64,000 nt of DNA from Sediminibacterium soli (GCF_009939225.1 NZ_JAACJR010000006.1:124001-188000), one strand, 5' to 3'. Positions 31,740-40,503 are shown, counted from the stretch's first letter. Translations and numbers: made by a program. Notes: generated by a model from the letters alone, not told the origin.

Positions 31740-34409
31740 ATGAGTTTATCGCTTTACCGGAAGAAAAGAAGTTTTTCAAAAACAACAGAGCCCACCGGCG
31801 GAAAAGCCAATGGTGCGGGGCTACGGTTTGTGGTGCAAAAACACGATGCCTCGCACCTGCATTACGATTTCAGGCTGGAGATGGAAGGTGTGCTGAAAAG
31901 CTGGGCCGTACCCAAGGGGCCTTCTCTCGACCCCGAAACAAAACGGCTGGCCATGATGGTGGAGGACCATCCCTACGACTACCGCAATTTTGAAGGCATT
32001 ATTCCCGAAGGAAATTATGGTGCGGGAACCGTTATCGTATGGGACGAAGGAGAATACAAACCCGCCGACCCGGTGGGTACGGACAAGCGTTCGCAGGAAA
32101 AACAAATGCTGCAGGAACTCAAAAAGAAGAAGCTGAAAATTACGCTTCACGGCAAAAAACTGAAAGGTGAGTTTGCACTGGTAAAAACACATACCGGTGC
32201 CGAAAATGCCTGGCTGCTGATGAAAGTGAAGGATAAATATGCAACCGACAAAGACATTACGCAGAAGGATACATCTGTCCGGTCAAAAAAAACGATAGAA
32301 CAGATGCAGCGATCTGCGGCGAAGATGTGGAAAAACGGAAAAGCCGTAAAAACGGCCCAGCCACCGCCCAAAAAACGGGCAAAGAAAACCGCCGCTCCAA
32401 AAGCCGCAAAAACACGTGCCGGAAAATCCCGTGCAGGAAAAGAAGCTACCGATACCAAAGCCCTGTCGGCCTTGCTGAAGCGTTGCCCGGCGGCGCCGTT
32501 TCCCCAGCCTTTCAAACCGATGCTGGCCACCCGTGTGTCGGAAGCGTTTGATAAAAAAGACTGGCTGTATGAAATCAAATGGGACGGTTACCGCGCGGTG
32601 GCTTACCTGCATAAGGGCAGGGTATCGCTCTATTCCCGCAACCTGCTTTCGTTCAACAGCAAATTTGCGCCGGTGGTGCAGGCATTGGAAGCATGGAAGA
32701 CAGATGCGGTACTGGATGGTGAGATCGTGGCCCTGGATACAAAAGGGCAACCCAGTTTTCAGCTGCTGCAGAACCACCAGAACGAAAACAGGCAGTTTGC
32801 GTATTATGTATTCGACATCGTATGGTACCAGGGCCGCGACCTGACGGATCTTGGCTTACTGGAACGTAAATCCATTCTGGAAACCCTGCTTCCCGCAGGC
32901 GATGAGGTCATTCGTTACAGCAGTCATGTGACGGAAAAAGGGAAAGCGTTTTTCGACGCCGCGGTAAAGCATGGTTTGGAAGGGGTAATGGCCAAAAAAG
33001 CAGACAGCGGTTACACCAAAAACCGGCGCAGCGGCGACTGGCTGAAAATAAAAAACGACCAGCGACTCGAAGCGATCATCTGCGGTTTTACCAGACCCCG
33101 CAACAGCCGCAGTTATTTCGGGGCTGTTATACTCGGCAGGTACCAAGGCAGTAAACTGGTGTATATCGGTCATAGCGGCTCGGGGTTTACCGGGGAGACA
33201 CTGAAGGATATGGCCGCCAGGTTTAAACCGTTGATCAGGAAAACAAGTCCCTTTGCGGAAGTGCCCAAAACCAATATGCCCGTTACCTGGCTGAAGCCGG
33301 AACTGGTATGCGAGGTAAAATTCACCGAATGGACCGGCGACCAGGTACTGCGTCACCCGATCTTTCTGGGGTTACGCGAGGACAAGAACGCTGCAAACGA
33401 AAAAAACGAAAAAGTGGTCAAAGCACCCATTACAAAAAAGAAGGCTGTTGCCAAAGCAACCCGCGCAAAATCCGTTTCGCCGCTGATCGATCCCGTCGAA
33501 AAAGAACAGACGGTTAAGGTAAAAGGCCATGAGCTGAAACTGACCAACCTGAACAAGCTGTACTGGCCAAAAGAAAAGATCACCAAACGCGACCTGCTGA
33601 ATTATTATGCGGATATCGCACCCTACCTGCTGCCGTATATGAAAAACAGGCCGCAGTCGCTCAACAGGCATCCCGATGGCATTGACAGACCGGGCTTTTT
33701 TCACAAGAATATGCCCGATACCGCTCCGGGCTGGATAACCACTTTTCCCTATAGCAGCGAGAGCGATCAGCGTACCACGAATTACCTGGTTTGTAAAGAT
33801 GAGGCGGATCTGTTGTACATGGCATCGCTGGGGTGTATCGAAATGAATCCCTGGCACAGCCGGGTGCCGGATGTAGACCATCCCGACTGGTGCGTGATTG
33901 ACCTGGATCCCGACACCAATACTTTCAACAAAGTCATCGAAACCGCCAACGTGGTAAACGACGTGCTGAACAGCATAGGAGCGAAGGGCTATTGCAAAAC
34001 ATCCGGATCTACCGGGCTGCATATCTATGTGCCCCTGGGCGCTAAATATACCTATGAACAGTCGCGTCTGCTGGCACAGCTGGTGGTGCAGCTGGTGCAC
34101 CGGGAGTTGCCCACATTCACAAGCATCGAAAGAAGTCCGGCGAAACGAAAAGGAAAGATCTACCTCGATTACCTGCAGAACAAGACCACGCAAACCATTG
34201 CCGCACCGTATTCCCTGCGGCCCAAACCCGGCGCTCCCGTATCTGCGCCATTACATTGGGAAGAGGTGAAAAAAGGATTGAAAATAAAAGACCATACCAT
34301 CTACAATATCCAAGACCGGCTGAAAGAAACAGGTGATATCTTCAAACCGGTACTGGGCAAGGCTATCGATATACAAAAAGTGTTGAAGAAACTGGAGAGC
34401 CTGGAATAG
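31740..34409 (+). CDS. ligD: ATP-dependent DNA ligase LigD (PE-LIG-POL)
   Basis: 889 residues from the ATG at 31740, 10 bases after the DJ-1 gene; longer frames would overlap it. Domain order: 3'-phosphoesterase (about 30-170, KHDASHLHYDFRLE with the metal His/Asp), a Lys/Ala/Pro-rich linker (about 200-250), ATP-dependent ligase (about 265-570, EIKWDG with nucleotidyl Lys280), a second basic linker, and the archaeo-eukaryotic primase-type polymerase (about 590-885, IDLDPD at 720-725, SGSTGLHIYVPL). It repairs double-strand breaks by end joining together with Ku, encoded convergently 170 bases downstream. The histone-like basic linker (KKRAKKTAAPKAAKTRAGK) may add DNA affinity. Confidence 0.96.
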   Translation: MSLSLYRKKRSFSKTTEPTGGKANGAGLRFVVQKHDASHLHYDFRLEMEGVLKSWAVPKGPSLDPETKRLAMMVEDHPYDYRNFEGIIPEGNYGAGTVIVWDEGEYKPADPVGTDKRSQEKQMLQELKKKKLKITLHGKKLKGEFALVKTHTGAENAWLLMKVKDKYATDKDITQKDTSVRSKKTIEQMQRSAAKMWKNGKAVKTAQPPPKKRAKKTAAPKAAKTRAGKSRAGKEATDTKALSALLKRCPAAPFPQPFKPMLATRVSEAFDKKDWLYEIKWDGYRAVAYLHKGRVSLYSRNLLSFNSKFAPVVQALEAWKTDAVLDGEIVALDTKGQPSFQLLQNHQNENRQFAYYVFDIVWYQGRDLTDLGLLERKSILETLLPAGDEVIRYSSHVTEKGKAFFDAAVKHGLEGVMAKKADSGYTKNRRSGDWLKIKNDQRLEAIICGFTRPRNSRSYFGAVILGRYQGSKLVYIGHSGSGFTGETLKDMAARFKPLIRKTSPFAEVPKTNMPVTWLKPELVCEVKFTEWTGDQVLRHPIFLGLREDKNAANEKNEKVVKAPITKKKAVAKATRAKSVSPLIDPVEKEQTVKVKGHELKLTNLNKLYWPKEKITKRDLLNYYADIAPYLLPYMKNRPQSLNRHPDGIDRPGFFHKNMPDTAPGWITTFPYSSESDQRTTNYLVCKDEADLLYMASLGCIEMNPWHSRVPDVDHPDWCVIDLDPDTNTFNKVIETANVVNDVLNSIGAKGYCKTSGSTGLHIYVPLGAKYTYEQSRLLAQLVVQLVHRELPTFTSIERSPAKRKGKIYLDYLQNKTTQTIAAPYSLRPKPGAPVSAPLHWEEVKKGLKIKDHTIYNIQDRLKETGDIFKPVLGKAIDIQKVLKKLESLE

Positions 34410-34411
34410 GA

Positions 34412-34561
34412 TCAGTGCCGTTTAAAATACTGTACCTCGCGTTCGTGTTTTTTAGCGGCTTCGAGTGTGTCGAATGTGCCGAGGTTTCTGCGCTTATGGG
34501 TCTTCGGATCTTTTTTGCGCGAGTAGAGCCGGTAGCCGCCCGATTTCAGTTTCCGGATCAT
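34412..34561 (-). CDS. Small basic protein beside Ku
   Basis: 49 residues from the ATG at 34561 (MIRKLKSGGYRLYSRKKDPKTHKRRN), ending REVQYFKRH. It is strongly basic and aromatic, with an RxLGTF...AA.KHEREVQ pattern seen in short Bacteroidota proteins near DNA-repair genes. A longer frame from 34615 would overlap the end of ku; the shorter start, 20 bases after the ku stop, is preferred. Its position directly after ku on the same strand and end-to-end with ligD suggests a role in, or control of, non-homologous end joining, but no function is known. Confidence 0.75.
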   Translation of the reverse strand: MIRKLKSGGYRLYSRKKDPKTHKRRNLGTFDTLEAAKKHEREVQYFKRH

Positions 34562-34580
34562 GGCAACAGCGTTTAGGTTA

Positions 34581-35363
34581 TCAGGAAGCTTTTTTCTTTT
34601 TTGTTCCGGTTCCAAGGCTTGCTTTCAGTTGCTCCATCAGGTCGGCGCCCTGTTTGTGTACCACTTTAAGCGGCGACAGTTTGGGTTTAACGCCTTTGGC
34701 CTTGGCCTTGATGATCTTCATCAGTTCTTCGGCGTACGTGTCTTTATACGCGGAGATATCGAATGCCGAAGTCATGCTTTTGATAAGCTCCGTTGCCATT
34801 TTGATCTCGGCAGGTTTGGGTGCGGTGTTGGCCGGCATTTTTATCGCTTTGTGGTCGCGTATCTCCTGTTGAAAACGGATACGGTTCACCAGCAGCAGGT
34901 CTTCGTAGGGTTTGATCGCCGCCAGTGTTTCTTTGTTTCGCAATACAAACGAACCGATGCCGCATGTGCCTGTTTTTTCCAGTACATCCCTCAGCAGGCG
35001 GTAAGGTTTGGCGGCGTTCTTGTCGGGTTCCGCAAAATAAGGCGCTTCAAAATAGATGCTGTCTATCTCCGCAATGGCAGTGAACTGGAAGATATCGATG
35101 GTCTTGTTTTTTTCGGGACTGGCCTGCTCAAAATCCTTGTCGGTAAGGACCACGTATTTGCCGTTGTAGTCATACCCTTTTACAATATTATCCCAGCCCA
35201 CTTCCTTACCCGTATGCTCGTTCACCCGCATAAAACGGATATTGGCATGATCCTTTTTATCCAGCATATCCAGGTCCAGTCGACTGTCTTCCACCGCACT
35301 GTACAGCTTCACCGGTATGGTTACCAGTCCAAACCCGATATTCCCTGTCCAAAGCGAGCGCAT
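34581..35363 (-). CDS. ku: DNA end-binding protein Ku
   Basis: 260 residues from the ATG at 35363, giving the family opening MRSLWTGNIGFGLVTIPVKLYS. The bacterial Ku core is clear: LDKKDHANIRFMRVNEHTGKEV, VKGYDYNGKYVVLTDKDFE, IDIFQFTAIAEIDSIYFEAPYF and the C-terminal YADTY-like stretch KDTYAEELMKIIKAKAKG. It forms a homodimeric ring that loads on DNA ends and recruits LigD. A basic tail (GTGTKKKKAS) is present, as in Ku proteins that bind LigD or slide inward. The open frame extends upstream into a repeat element; that extension is not coding. Confidence 0.96.
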   Translation of the reverse strand: MRSLWTGNIGFGLVTIPVKLYSAVEDSRLDLDMLDKKDHANIRFMRVNEHTGKEVGWDNIVKGYDYNGKYVVLTDKDFEQASPEKNKTIDIFQFTAIAEIDSIYFEAPYFAEPDKNAAKPYRLLRDVLEKTGTCGIGSFVLRNKETLAAIKPYEDLLLVNRIRFQQEIRDHKAIKMPANTAPKPAEIKMATELIKSMTSAFDISAYKDTYAEELMKIIKAKAKGVKPKLSPLKVVHKQGADLMEQLKASLGTGTKKKKAS

Positions 35364-35417
35364 GGCAAGATTTTGGGGAATAAGGGAAAAAATTGTGCCA
35401 GGAGAGAATTTGAAGAC

Positions 35418-35528
35418 GGAATTTGAAAATTTGAAAATGCGGAAATTTGAAAATGAGAAATGCAGGGGAAACTCATCCAATACTCAAACCACATTTTCAA
35501 ATCACCACATTTTCAAATTTTCAAATTC
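35418..35528. repeat. Intergenic palindrome of the TTTGAAAAT type
   Basis: Arms at 35418-35457 and 35489-35528 are inverted copies built from repeats of TTTGAAAAT (left: GGAATTTGAAAATTTGAAAA; right arm is its reverse complement with few changes). The right arm supplies the last codons and the TGA stop of bioB. The same word type recurs at 42441-42638. Confidence 0.75.
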
Positions 35529-36516
35529 CCACCATCTCCCTCAAATACGTTTTCTCCTCTTTAAACGCCATTCTGGGTTTGAGGCCCAGCAGTTGGAACA
35601 TGAGGTTGTCTTCTTCGAAAGAAGGGTTGGGGGTGGTGAGCAGTTTGTCGCCGGCAAATATGGAATTGGCGCCTGCCATAAAGCAGAGGGCCTGTTCGGA
35701 AACACTCATATCTGTGCGGCCTGCGCTGAGGCGTACCATGGTTTTGGGCATCAGTATACGGGCTGTGGCAATCATGCGCACCATATCCCATATATCCACT
35801 TTGGGATTATCGGCAAGCGGTGTGCCTTTGATGGCCACCAGGGCATTGATGGGTACGCTTTCGGGGTGTTCAGGCAGGGTTGCCAGCGTATGCAGCATAC
35901 CCATGCGGTCTTCATGTGTTTCACCAAGACCAATAATGCCGCCGCAGCAAACTGTAACGCCGGCCTTGCGAACATTGTCGAGGGTCTTGAGGCGGTCATC
36001 GTAGGTACGGGTGGTGATGATCTCTCCATAGTGTTCCTTGCTGGTATCCAGGTTATGGTTGTAGGCGTATAGGCCGGCATCGGCCAGTTTCTGCGCCTGG
36101 TCTTCTGTGAGCATACCCAGGGTGCAGCAGACTTCCATTCCCATTTCGTTCACGCCTTTTACCATATCCAATACGCGGTCAAAATCGCGGTTATCCCTTA
36201 CTTCGCGCCAGGCAGCGCCCATGCAGAAACGGGTGGAGCCCGCATCCTTGGCTTTTTGTGCATAGGCAAGCACTTCTTCTTTTTTCATCAGCGCCTGCAC
36301 ATCCACGCCGGTATTGTAGCGTGCCGCCTGCGGACAGTAGGCACAGTCTTCACTGCAGCCGCCTGTTTTGATACTTAAGAGCGTGCATACCTGCACTTCG
36401 GCGGTATCGTTGTGCTGCCTGTGCAGCGAAGCCGCTTTGTAAATCAACTCCAGTAAAGGTGCGTTGTATATTTCCCTGATCTCGCCGAGAGACCAGTTAT
36501 TCCGGATATCTGACAT
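35521..36516 (-). CDS. bioB: Biotin synthase
   Basis: 331 residues, normal for BioB. The radical-SAM cluster motif is [10 protein letters not shown] (CxxxCxxC), followed by the conserved [36 protein letters not shown] and [15 protein letters not shown], and the C-terminal [20 protein letters not shown]. It inserts sulfur into dethiobiotin, the last step of biotin synthesis, using a [2Fe-2S] cluster as sulfur source. No other bio gene lies next to it. A TATATTTG promoter box sits 20-27 bases upstream. The final codons are formed by an intergenic palindrome arm, a sign that the repeat has overlapped the gene end. Confidence 0.97.
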   Translation of the reverse strand: MSDIRNNWSLGEIREIYNAPLLELIYKAASLHRQHNDTAEVQVCTLLSIKTGGCSEDCAYCPQAARYNTGVDVQALMKKEEVLAYAQKAKDAGSTRFCMGAAWREVRDNRDFDRVLDMVKGVNEMGMEVCCTLGMLTEDQAQKLADAGLYAYNHNLDTSKEHYGEIITTRTYDDRLKTLDNVRKAGVTVCCGGIIGLGETHEDRMGMLHTLATLPEHPESVPINALVAIKGTPLADNPKVDIWDMVRMIATARILMPKTMVRLSAGRTDMSVSEQALCFMAGANSIFAGDKLLTTPNPSFEEDNLMFQLLGLKPRMAFKEEKTYLREMVGI

Positions 36517-36535
36517 AAGAGCGTATTTGATGAAG

Positions 36536-36543
36536 CAAATATA
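36536..36543 (-). promoter_or_regulatory. Bacteroidota -7 promoter box of bioB
   Basis: TATATTTG (consensus TAnnTTTG) on the minus strand, 20 bases upstream of the bioB ATG. No convincing -33 TTG is seen. Confidence 0.6.
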
Positions 36544-36621
36544 AGCGAGTGGCGGTAGGATTTGCGAAGTGAAAAGCTCAATTGTTTTTCTTCTTGCTTC
36601 GTCTGCCGTAACTGCAGCTGT

Positions 36622-37668
36622 CTATAGCTCCTTTCTGTTTGCAATATAATTGCGCCATTTGACTATCACCATGGCCATATCTGCAGGCAGCGGCGATTCA
36701 AAAAGCATTTCTTTTTTGGTAACGGGATGGATAAAACCGAGTGTCTGTGCATGCAGTGCGCAGCGCGGACACAGTTCGAAGCAATTATCCACGAACTGCT
36801 TGTATTTGGTGTAGATGGTGCCTTTTAAGATCCTGTCGCCACCGTATTCCCAGTCGTTGAAAAGCGTATGGCCGATATGTTTCATGTGCACACGGATCTG
36901 GTGCGTACGGCCGGTCTCCAGCACGCATTCAACAAGACTTACATAATGAAACCGCTCCAGCGTTCTGTAGTGGGTGATAGCGTGTTTGCCAGTTTCGCCA
37001 TCGGGGTATACATCGAACATTTTGCGGTACTGCCGGTGGCGGGCAATATGACCCGTAACGGTGCCTTCGTCCTGCTCCATATCACCCCATACCAGCGCTG
37101 TGTATTTGCGCTTTACATCGTGGTGAAAGAACTGTTTGGCAAGATGGGCCGCCGCATCCGCGGTCTTGGCCAGTACAATCAGACCGGTTGTATTCTTGTC
37201 GATGCGATGTACAAGACCAAAGCGGGGCAGTGAATCCTCGTCAAGTCCCGGGTTCTGTTTTTCGAGGTAATAGGCCACGCCATTCAGCAGCGTGCCGCTG
37301 AAATTGCCCACGCCCGGGTGCACCACCATATTGGCGGGTTTGTTGATCACCATTACCGTATCGTCTTCATAAACGATGTCGAGCGGGATGTTTTCCCGCT
37401 TGAGAACGGTATGTTCGGGATTGACCAGGCTGAGCAGGATGATTTCGTCGCCTGGTTTTACCTTGTAGTTGCTTTTGACGGTTTTTCCGTTCACCGTTAC
37501 AAACCCCGCGTCGATGCCGTTCTGGACTTTGTTGCGCGTAGAACCCTCCAGGTGCATCTGTATGTATTTGTCTATGCGCAAAGGCTCCTGGCCCTTATCT
37601 ATGACAAAGGCCCTGCGTTCGTACAGCGATTCCGTACCCTCTTCCGGTATATCCAGTTCTTCAGACAT
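36622..37668 (-). CDS. rluD: RluA/RluD family pseudouridine synthase
   Basis: 348 residues from the ATG at 37668. An N-terminal S4 RNA-binding domain (RIDKYIQMHL...NKVQNGIDAGFVTVNGKTVKSNYKVKPGD) precedes the catalytic domain with the active-site Asp in GLVHRIDKNTTGLIVLAKT. RTHQIRVHMKHIGHTLFNDWEYGG and CALHAQTLGFIHP complete the RluA signature. The enzyme isomerises uridines in 23S rRNA (helix 69 if truly RluD). A TATTTTTG promoter box ends 4 bases before the ATG, so the mRNA probably has almost no leader. It is divergent from lipB. Confidence 0.93.
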   Translation of the reverse strand: MSEELDIPEEGTESLYERRAFVIDKGQEPLRIDKYIQMHLEGSTRNKVQNGIDAGFVTVNGKTVKSNYKVKPGDEIILLSLVNPEHTVLKRENIPLDIVYEDDTVMVINKPANMVVHPGVGNFSGTLLNGVAYYLEKQNPGLDEDSLPRFGLVHRIDKNTTGLIVLAKTADAAAHLAKQFFHHDVKRKYTALVWGDMEQDEGTVTGHIARHRQYRKMFDVYPDGETGKHAITHYRTLERFHYVSLVECVLETGRTHQIRVHMKHIGHTLFNDWEYGGDRILKGTIYTKYKQFVDNCFELCPRCALHAQTLGFIHPVTKKEMLFESPLPADMAMVIVKWRNYIANRKEL

Positions 37669-37672
37669 GGCG

Positions 37673-37680
37673 CAAAAATA
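37673..37680 (-). promoter_or_regulatory. -7 promoter box of the rluD-like gene
   Basis: Minus strand TATTTTTG, consensus TAnnTTTG, separated from the ATG at 37668 by CGCC only; predicted transcript starts at or next to the start codon. Confidence 0.6.
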
Positions 37681-37766
37681 AGGAGGGAATCCTGAATTGA
37701 CGGGAAGGCAGAAGGGTTGCACCGTTTCATGGCTGAATGGACACGGGGCTTTTAATGGCTATTTCG

Positions 37767-37774
37767 TAATTTTG
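37767..37774 (+). promoter_or_regulatory. -7 promoter box of lipB
   Basis: TAATTTTG (TAnnTTTG) four bases before the lipB ATG at 37779; implies a leaderless or nearly leaderless transcript. Confidence 0.6.
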
Positions 37775-37778
37775 CCGG

Positions 37779-38492
37779 ATGTTACAGGAGGTTTTCTTCG
37801 AGGATATGGGGCGCCGTGCATACAAGGAAGTATGGGATTACCAGGAAAACCTGCTGAAAAGCAATACCGATATCAAGGCTGCCGCCAGGCAATCGGGTAC
37901 CGAACCGCCTCCGTTGTCCCTGCCCACTATTCACAGGTTATTGTTCGTGGAACACAATCCGGTGTACACTTTGGGTAAGAACGGCAAGGATGCCCATGTA
38001 CTGATCAACGATGCCCAGCGTGAGCAGAAAGGCATCAGTTATTTTCATATCAACCGCGGCGGCGATATCACTTTCCATGGCCCGGGACAGATCGTGGGAT
38101 ATCCCATCCTCGATCTCGAAAAATTCCGCACCGATCTGGGCTGGTACCTGCGCAGTCTCGAAGAAGTGGTCATTCTTACCATGGCGGAGTATGGTTTGAA
38201 AGGAGAGAGGAGCCCGGGCGAAACAGGTGTCTGGCTCGATCCGCATACAAAAGGAAAAGAGCGTAAGATATGCGCCATGGGCATCAAATGCAGCCGCTGG
38301 ATCACCATGCATGGCTTTGCCTTTAATGTAAATACCGATCTCGACTATTTCAATTTCATCGTACCCTGCGGCATACAGGGTAAACAGGTCACCTCGCTGC
38401 AAAAGGAACTGGGCAGGGAAATACCGATGCAGGAAGTATCGGAAAAACTGCGAAAGTATTTTAAGGAGGTTTTCGGGTGCAGGCTGGTGTAG
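37779..38492 (+). CDS. lipB: Lipoyl(octanoyl) transferase
   Basis: 237 residues. LipB moves octanoate from acyl carrier protein to the lipoyl domains of 2-oxoacid dehydrogenases and GcvH. The signature NRGGDITFHGPGQIVGYPI is present; the catalytic Lys lies in KICAMGIKCSRW and the acyl-accepting Cys in FIVPCGIQGKQVTSL. The protein is a little longer than E. coli LipB because of an N-terminal insertion (SNTDIKAAARQSGTEPPPL) that Bacteroidota forms often carry. It is a single gene, divergent from the rluD-like gene; no lipA is nearby. Confidence 0.96.
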   Translation: MLQEVFFEDMGRRAYKEVWDYQENLLKSNTDIKAAARQSGTEPPPLSLPTIHRLLFVEHNPVYTLGKNGKDAHVLINDAQREQKGISYFHINRGGDITFHGPGQIVGYPILDLEKFRTDLGWYLRSLEEVVILTMAEYGLKGERSPGETGVWLDPHTKGKERKICAMGIKCSRWITMHGFAFNVNTDLDYFNFIVPCGIQGKQVTSLQKELGREIPMQEVSEKLRKYFKEVFGCRLV

Positions 38493-38505
38493 AAACGCGG
38501 GGCTG

Positions 38506-39024
38506 TTATAATTCCAGGCTGGCCTGCAGCATCAGGTAAGGCCTGATCAGTTCAATGCTTTGTGTATTGATGGAAAACTGCGTAAGTGCTACACTGGAGA
38601 ACCGGTTGCCGTTTACGATTAGATTAACGCCGGATACCGAGTAATCTGATTTGAGCAGCTGTTGCTGCTCAAATGCATCTTTGTAATATTGTACGATACC
38701 CTTGATCTGTATTGTTTTGGAAGGTTTGTAAAGAGTGTTAACCGTGATAACAGAGGAATGGTTTTTCACCATTTTGTTTTTCGGGATAAGCTGGGAATTG
38801 ATATCAGGTAAAAGATCGGTCGGACCGGAGGAGAACCTCGGAAACAAATCGAAATTGATGGCATCCCTTCTGTTCATAGCCGGTTCAGAAGTAAATGCTG
38901 TTCCCAGTACTTCTGTTGCAAGCAAACCGGTATTATTGAAATTGGTGGTGGTGACGGATTTTAAGCGGGGTATCAGCGATACGATGTTTTGCCGGATACG
39001 GTAAAAATCAAATGCCGGCGTCCG
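38506..39024 (-). pseudogene. Remnant of a TonB-dependent-receptor-like outer-membrane gene
   Basis: The frame is open from 39024 to the stop at 38506 (172 codons) without any plausible start: it begins right after a stop codon, has no signal peptide, and its first in-frame start-like codon is an internal TTG. The translation has the character of outer-membrane barrel strands (FYRIRQNIVSLIPRLKSVTT, FPRFSSGPTDLLPDINSQLI, TIQIKGIVQYYKDAFEQQQ) and ends in LMLQASLEL. This fits an internal or C-terminal piece of a large barrel protein left after deletion. A complete small gene is less likely. Identity beyond 'barrel-like' is inference. Confidence 0.5.
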
Positions 39025-39302
39025 TTATATTTAATCTCACTCCAAGAGAGAAGATGTTTGTTTTGCTAAATGCAACATCACTTACCTATGAGCAAATAGC
39101 AAGGCTGATGTTCGTGGAATTAAAAACAGTACATACTTACTATGATCGGGTCGCTAAAAAAATGCATGCCGGCAGCAGGCAGGCCCTGACGCTGTTGTCT
39201 TTGCAACACGGATTGGCGAAACTTGCCAGTTATCCGGTTTCGGAGAACGGGTTATTCAATACCAGACAAATCCCTTCAGAGACAAAGTCAGGGCGGAGCT
39301 GA
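39012..39302 (+). CDS. Small LuxR-type helix-turn-helix protein
   Basis: 96 residues. Residues 9-70 match a LuxR/GerE helix-turn-helix: LTPREKMFVLLNATSLTYEQIA, then VELKTVHTYYDRVAKKMHAGSR. There is no receiver or sensor domain, so it is either a stand-alone DNA-binding protein or the cut-off end of a larger regulator. Its 5' end overlaps the open frame of the decayed barrel gene on the other strand, which suggests that this spot was rearranged. The ATG at 39012 is the first possible start. Confidence 0.6.
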   Translation: MPASVIFNLTPREKMFVLLNATSLTYEQIARLMFVELKTVHTYYDRVAKKMHAGSRQALTLLSLQHGLAKLASYPVSENGLFNTRQIPSETKSGRS

Positions 39303-39350
39303 TACAGCTATTGCTGTCTGTATGGTAAATATATTCTGGGGTGCCGCTGT

Positions 39351-40478
39351 TTAGTCTTTTGTAAGAAGGAATTTATTCTTCTCCTTTAGCTTATCATCCT
39401 CGTACAATTCAAAACTGAACCACCCCGCGTGAACAAAATTCGTTTTGTCGAGGAACAGCTCTGTCTCTTTGATCGATTTGATCTGGAACAGTTCGGAATT
39501 GTCCGCATCATAAAAAATGATATGGTACCGGTGCTGCCTGGCCTCGGGTAACAGGATGGTTACATACCCTTTGCTGTTCGTGAATACATAAGCAGACGGG
39601 CGCCAGGCATACCTTGGATAAAAAGGCCTTATCTCAAGCCGGTAGGCATTCCTTGAAAACAAAGTGTCCTTTGTATTGGTTGCCAGGGAATCCCTGAAAA
39701 AAACATACTGGTTAAAAGGCAGCTGCCTGATCAGGCTGTCGTTACGGTACACCGAGATAAAATCGGGGGCTTTGGTGAATTTCCGCAGCTGTATCCGGAA
39801 AGGATCCACCATATACAAAGTGTCTTTTGTTTTGGTGGCGATCGAGTCGCGGAAACGCTGGTAATCGGTGCTGCCTAAGGCCAGCAGCGGTCTTTCCCGG
39901 TCATAAACGGTAACCAGCTGGTTAACGCCTTTTTTAACGGGAACCGGTTTCCATTCTATGTTATAATCGTCGATCTTTCGCAGACCGTCTTTTGTTTTTC
40001 GGTTGATGGAATCGCGGAACCGCGCATACGCCTGTTTGCTGAGCTTGAACAGCGGCACGCCCTTAACATGAATACTGATCATATCCCTTGCAGCGGTGGA
40101 GACAGCGGAAGCGCCCTGGTTTATCCAGGGTATATAGGCCGAACCCACTTTCGAAAAATAATACGCGCCCCCTTCCAGCACATAAAAAATACGGTAATAG
40201 CTTTTCATACCGCGGATCGGTTTGTTATCAACAAAACCGTTCGACGGCAATTCCGGCGAAAGACTGGAAAAGATCGTACGGAAATTGGAGATACTGTCGG
40301 TAGAACGCTGTATCGCCAATTGAATACAATTCGGGTGAGGATTGTTCCAGCTTATACCCACTTTGGTTTGTGTAAGTTCCCTTACGGTAATAGCGGGCAA
40401 AAACTCCTGTCCGTAAGCAGCGGCGGTCAGGGAAAGGGTCAGGGTCAGCAAGACAAACAGGTTGCGAAAACGATTCAT
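39351..40478 (-). CDS. Secreted protein with three internal 52-residue repeats
   Basis: 375 residues from the ATG at 40478. A signal peptide (cut after AAAYGQ) is followed by a fibronectin-III-like region (about 28-125, ITVRELTQTKVGISWNNP, SYYRIFYVLEGG). Three similar repeats then occupy about 135-179, 189-235 and 241-286, each with FRDS(I/L)..(K/N)TKD.L and an aromatic strand. The C-terminal part (290-375) is beta-rich (GYVTILLPEARQHRYHIIFYD, GWFSFELYEDD). Function unknown; a periplasmic or surface adhesion or scaffold role would fit. A TATATTTG promoter box ends 5 bases before the ATG, which supports this start. Confidence 0.78.
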   Translation of the reverse strand: MNRFRNLFVLLTLTLSLTAAAYGQEFLPAITVRELTQTKVGISWNNPHPNCIQLAIQRSTDSISNFRTIFSSLSPELPSNGFVDNKPIRGMKSYYRIFYVLEGGAYYFSKVGSAYIPWINQGASAVSTAARDMISIHVKGVPLFKLSKQAYARFRDSINRKTKDGLRKIDDYNIEWKPVPVKKGVNQLVTVYDRERPLLALGSTDYQRFRDSIATKTKDTLYMVDPFRIQLRKFTKAPDFISVYRNDSLIRQLPFNQYVFFRDSLATNTKDTLFSRNAYRLEIRPFYPRYAWRPSAYVFTNSKGYVTILLPEARQHRYHIIFYDADNSELFQIKSIKETELFLDKTNFVHAGWFSFELYEDDKLKEKNKFLLTKD

Positions 40479-40483
40479 CGGCG

Positions 40484-40491
40484 CAAATATA
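40484..40491 (-). promoter_or_regulatory. -7 promoter box of the repeat-containing secreted protein
   Basis: Minus strand TATATTTG, five bases (CGCCG) upstream of the ATG at 40478; short or absent 5' leader expected. Confidence 0.6.
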
Positions 40492-40503
40492 AAACGGTTG
40501 GTT

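Noticed and set aside
35364..35480. A 39-residue N-terminal extension of Ku.
   Set aside because: It is a translation of the TTTGAAAAT palindrome, and the family begins at MRSLWTGN.
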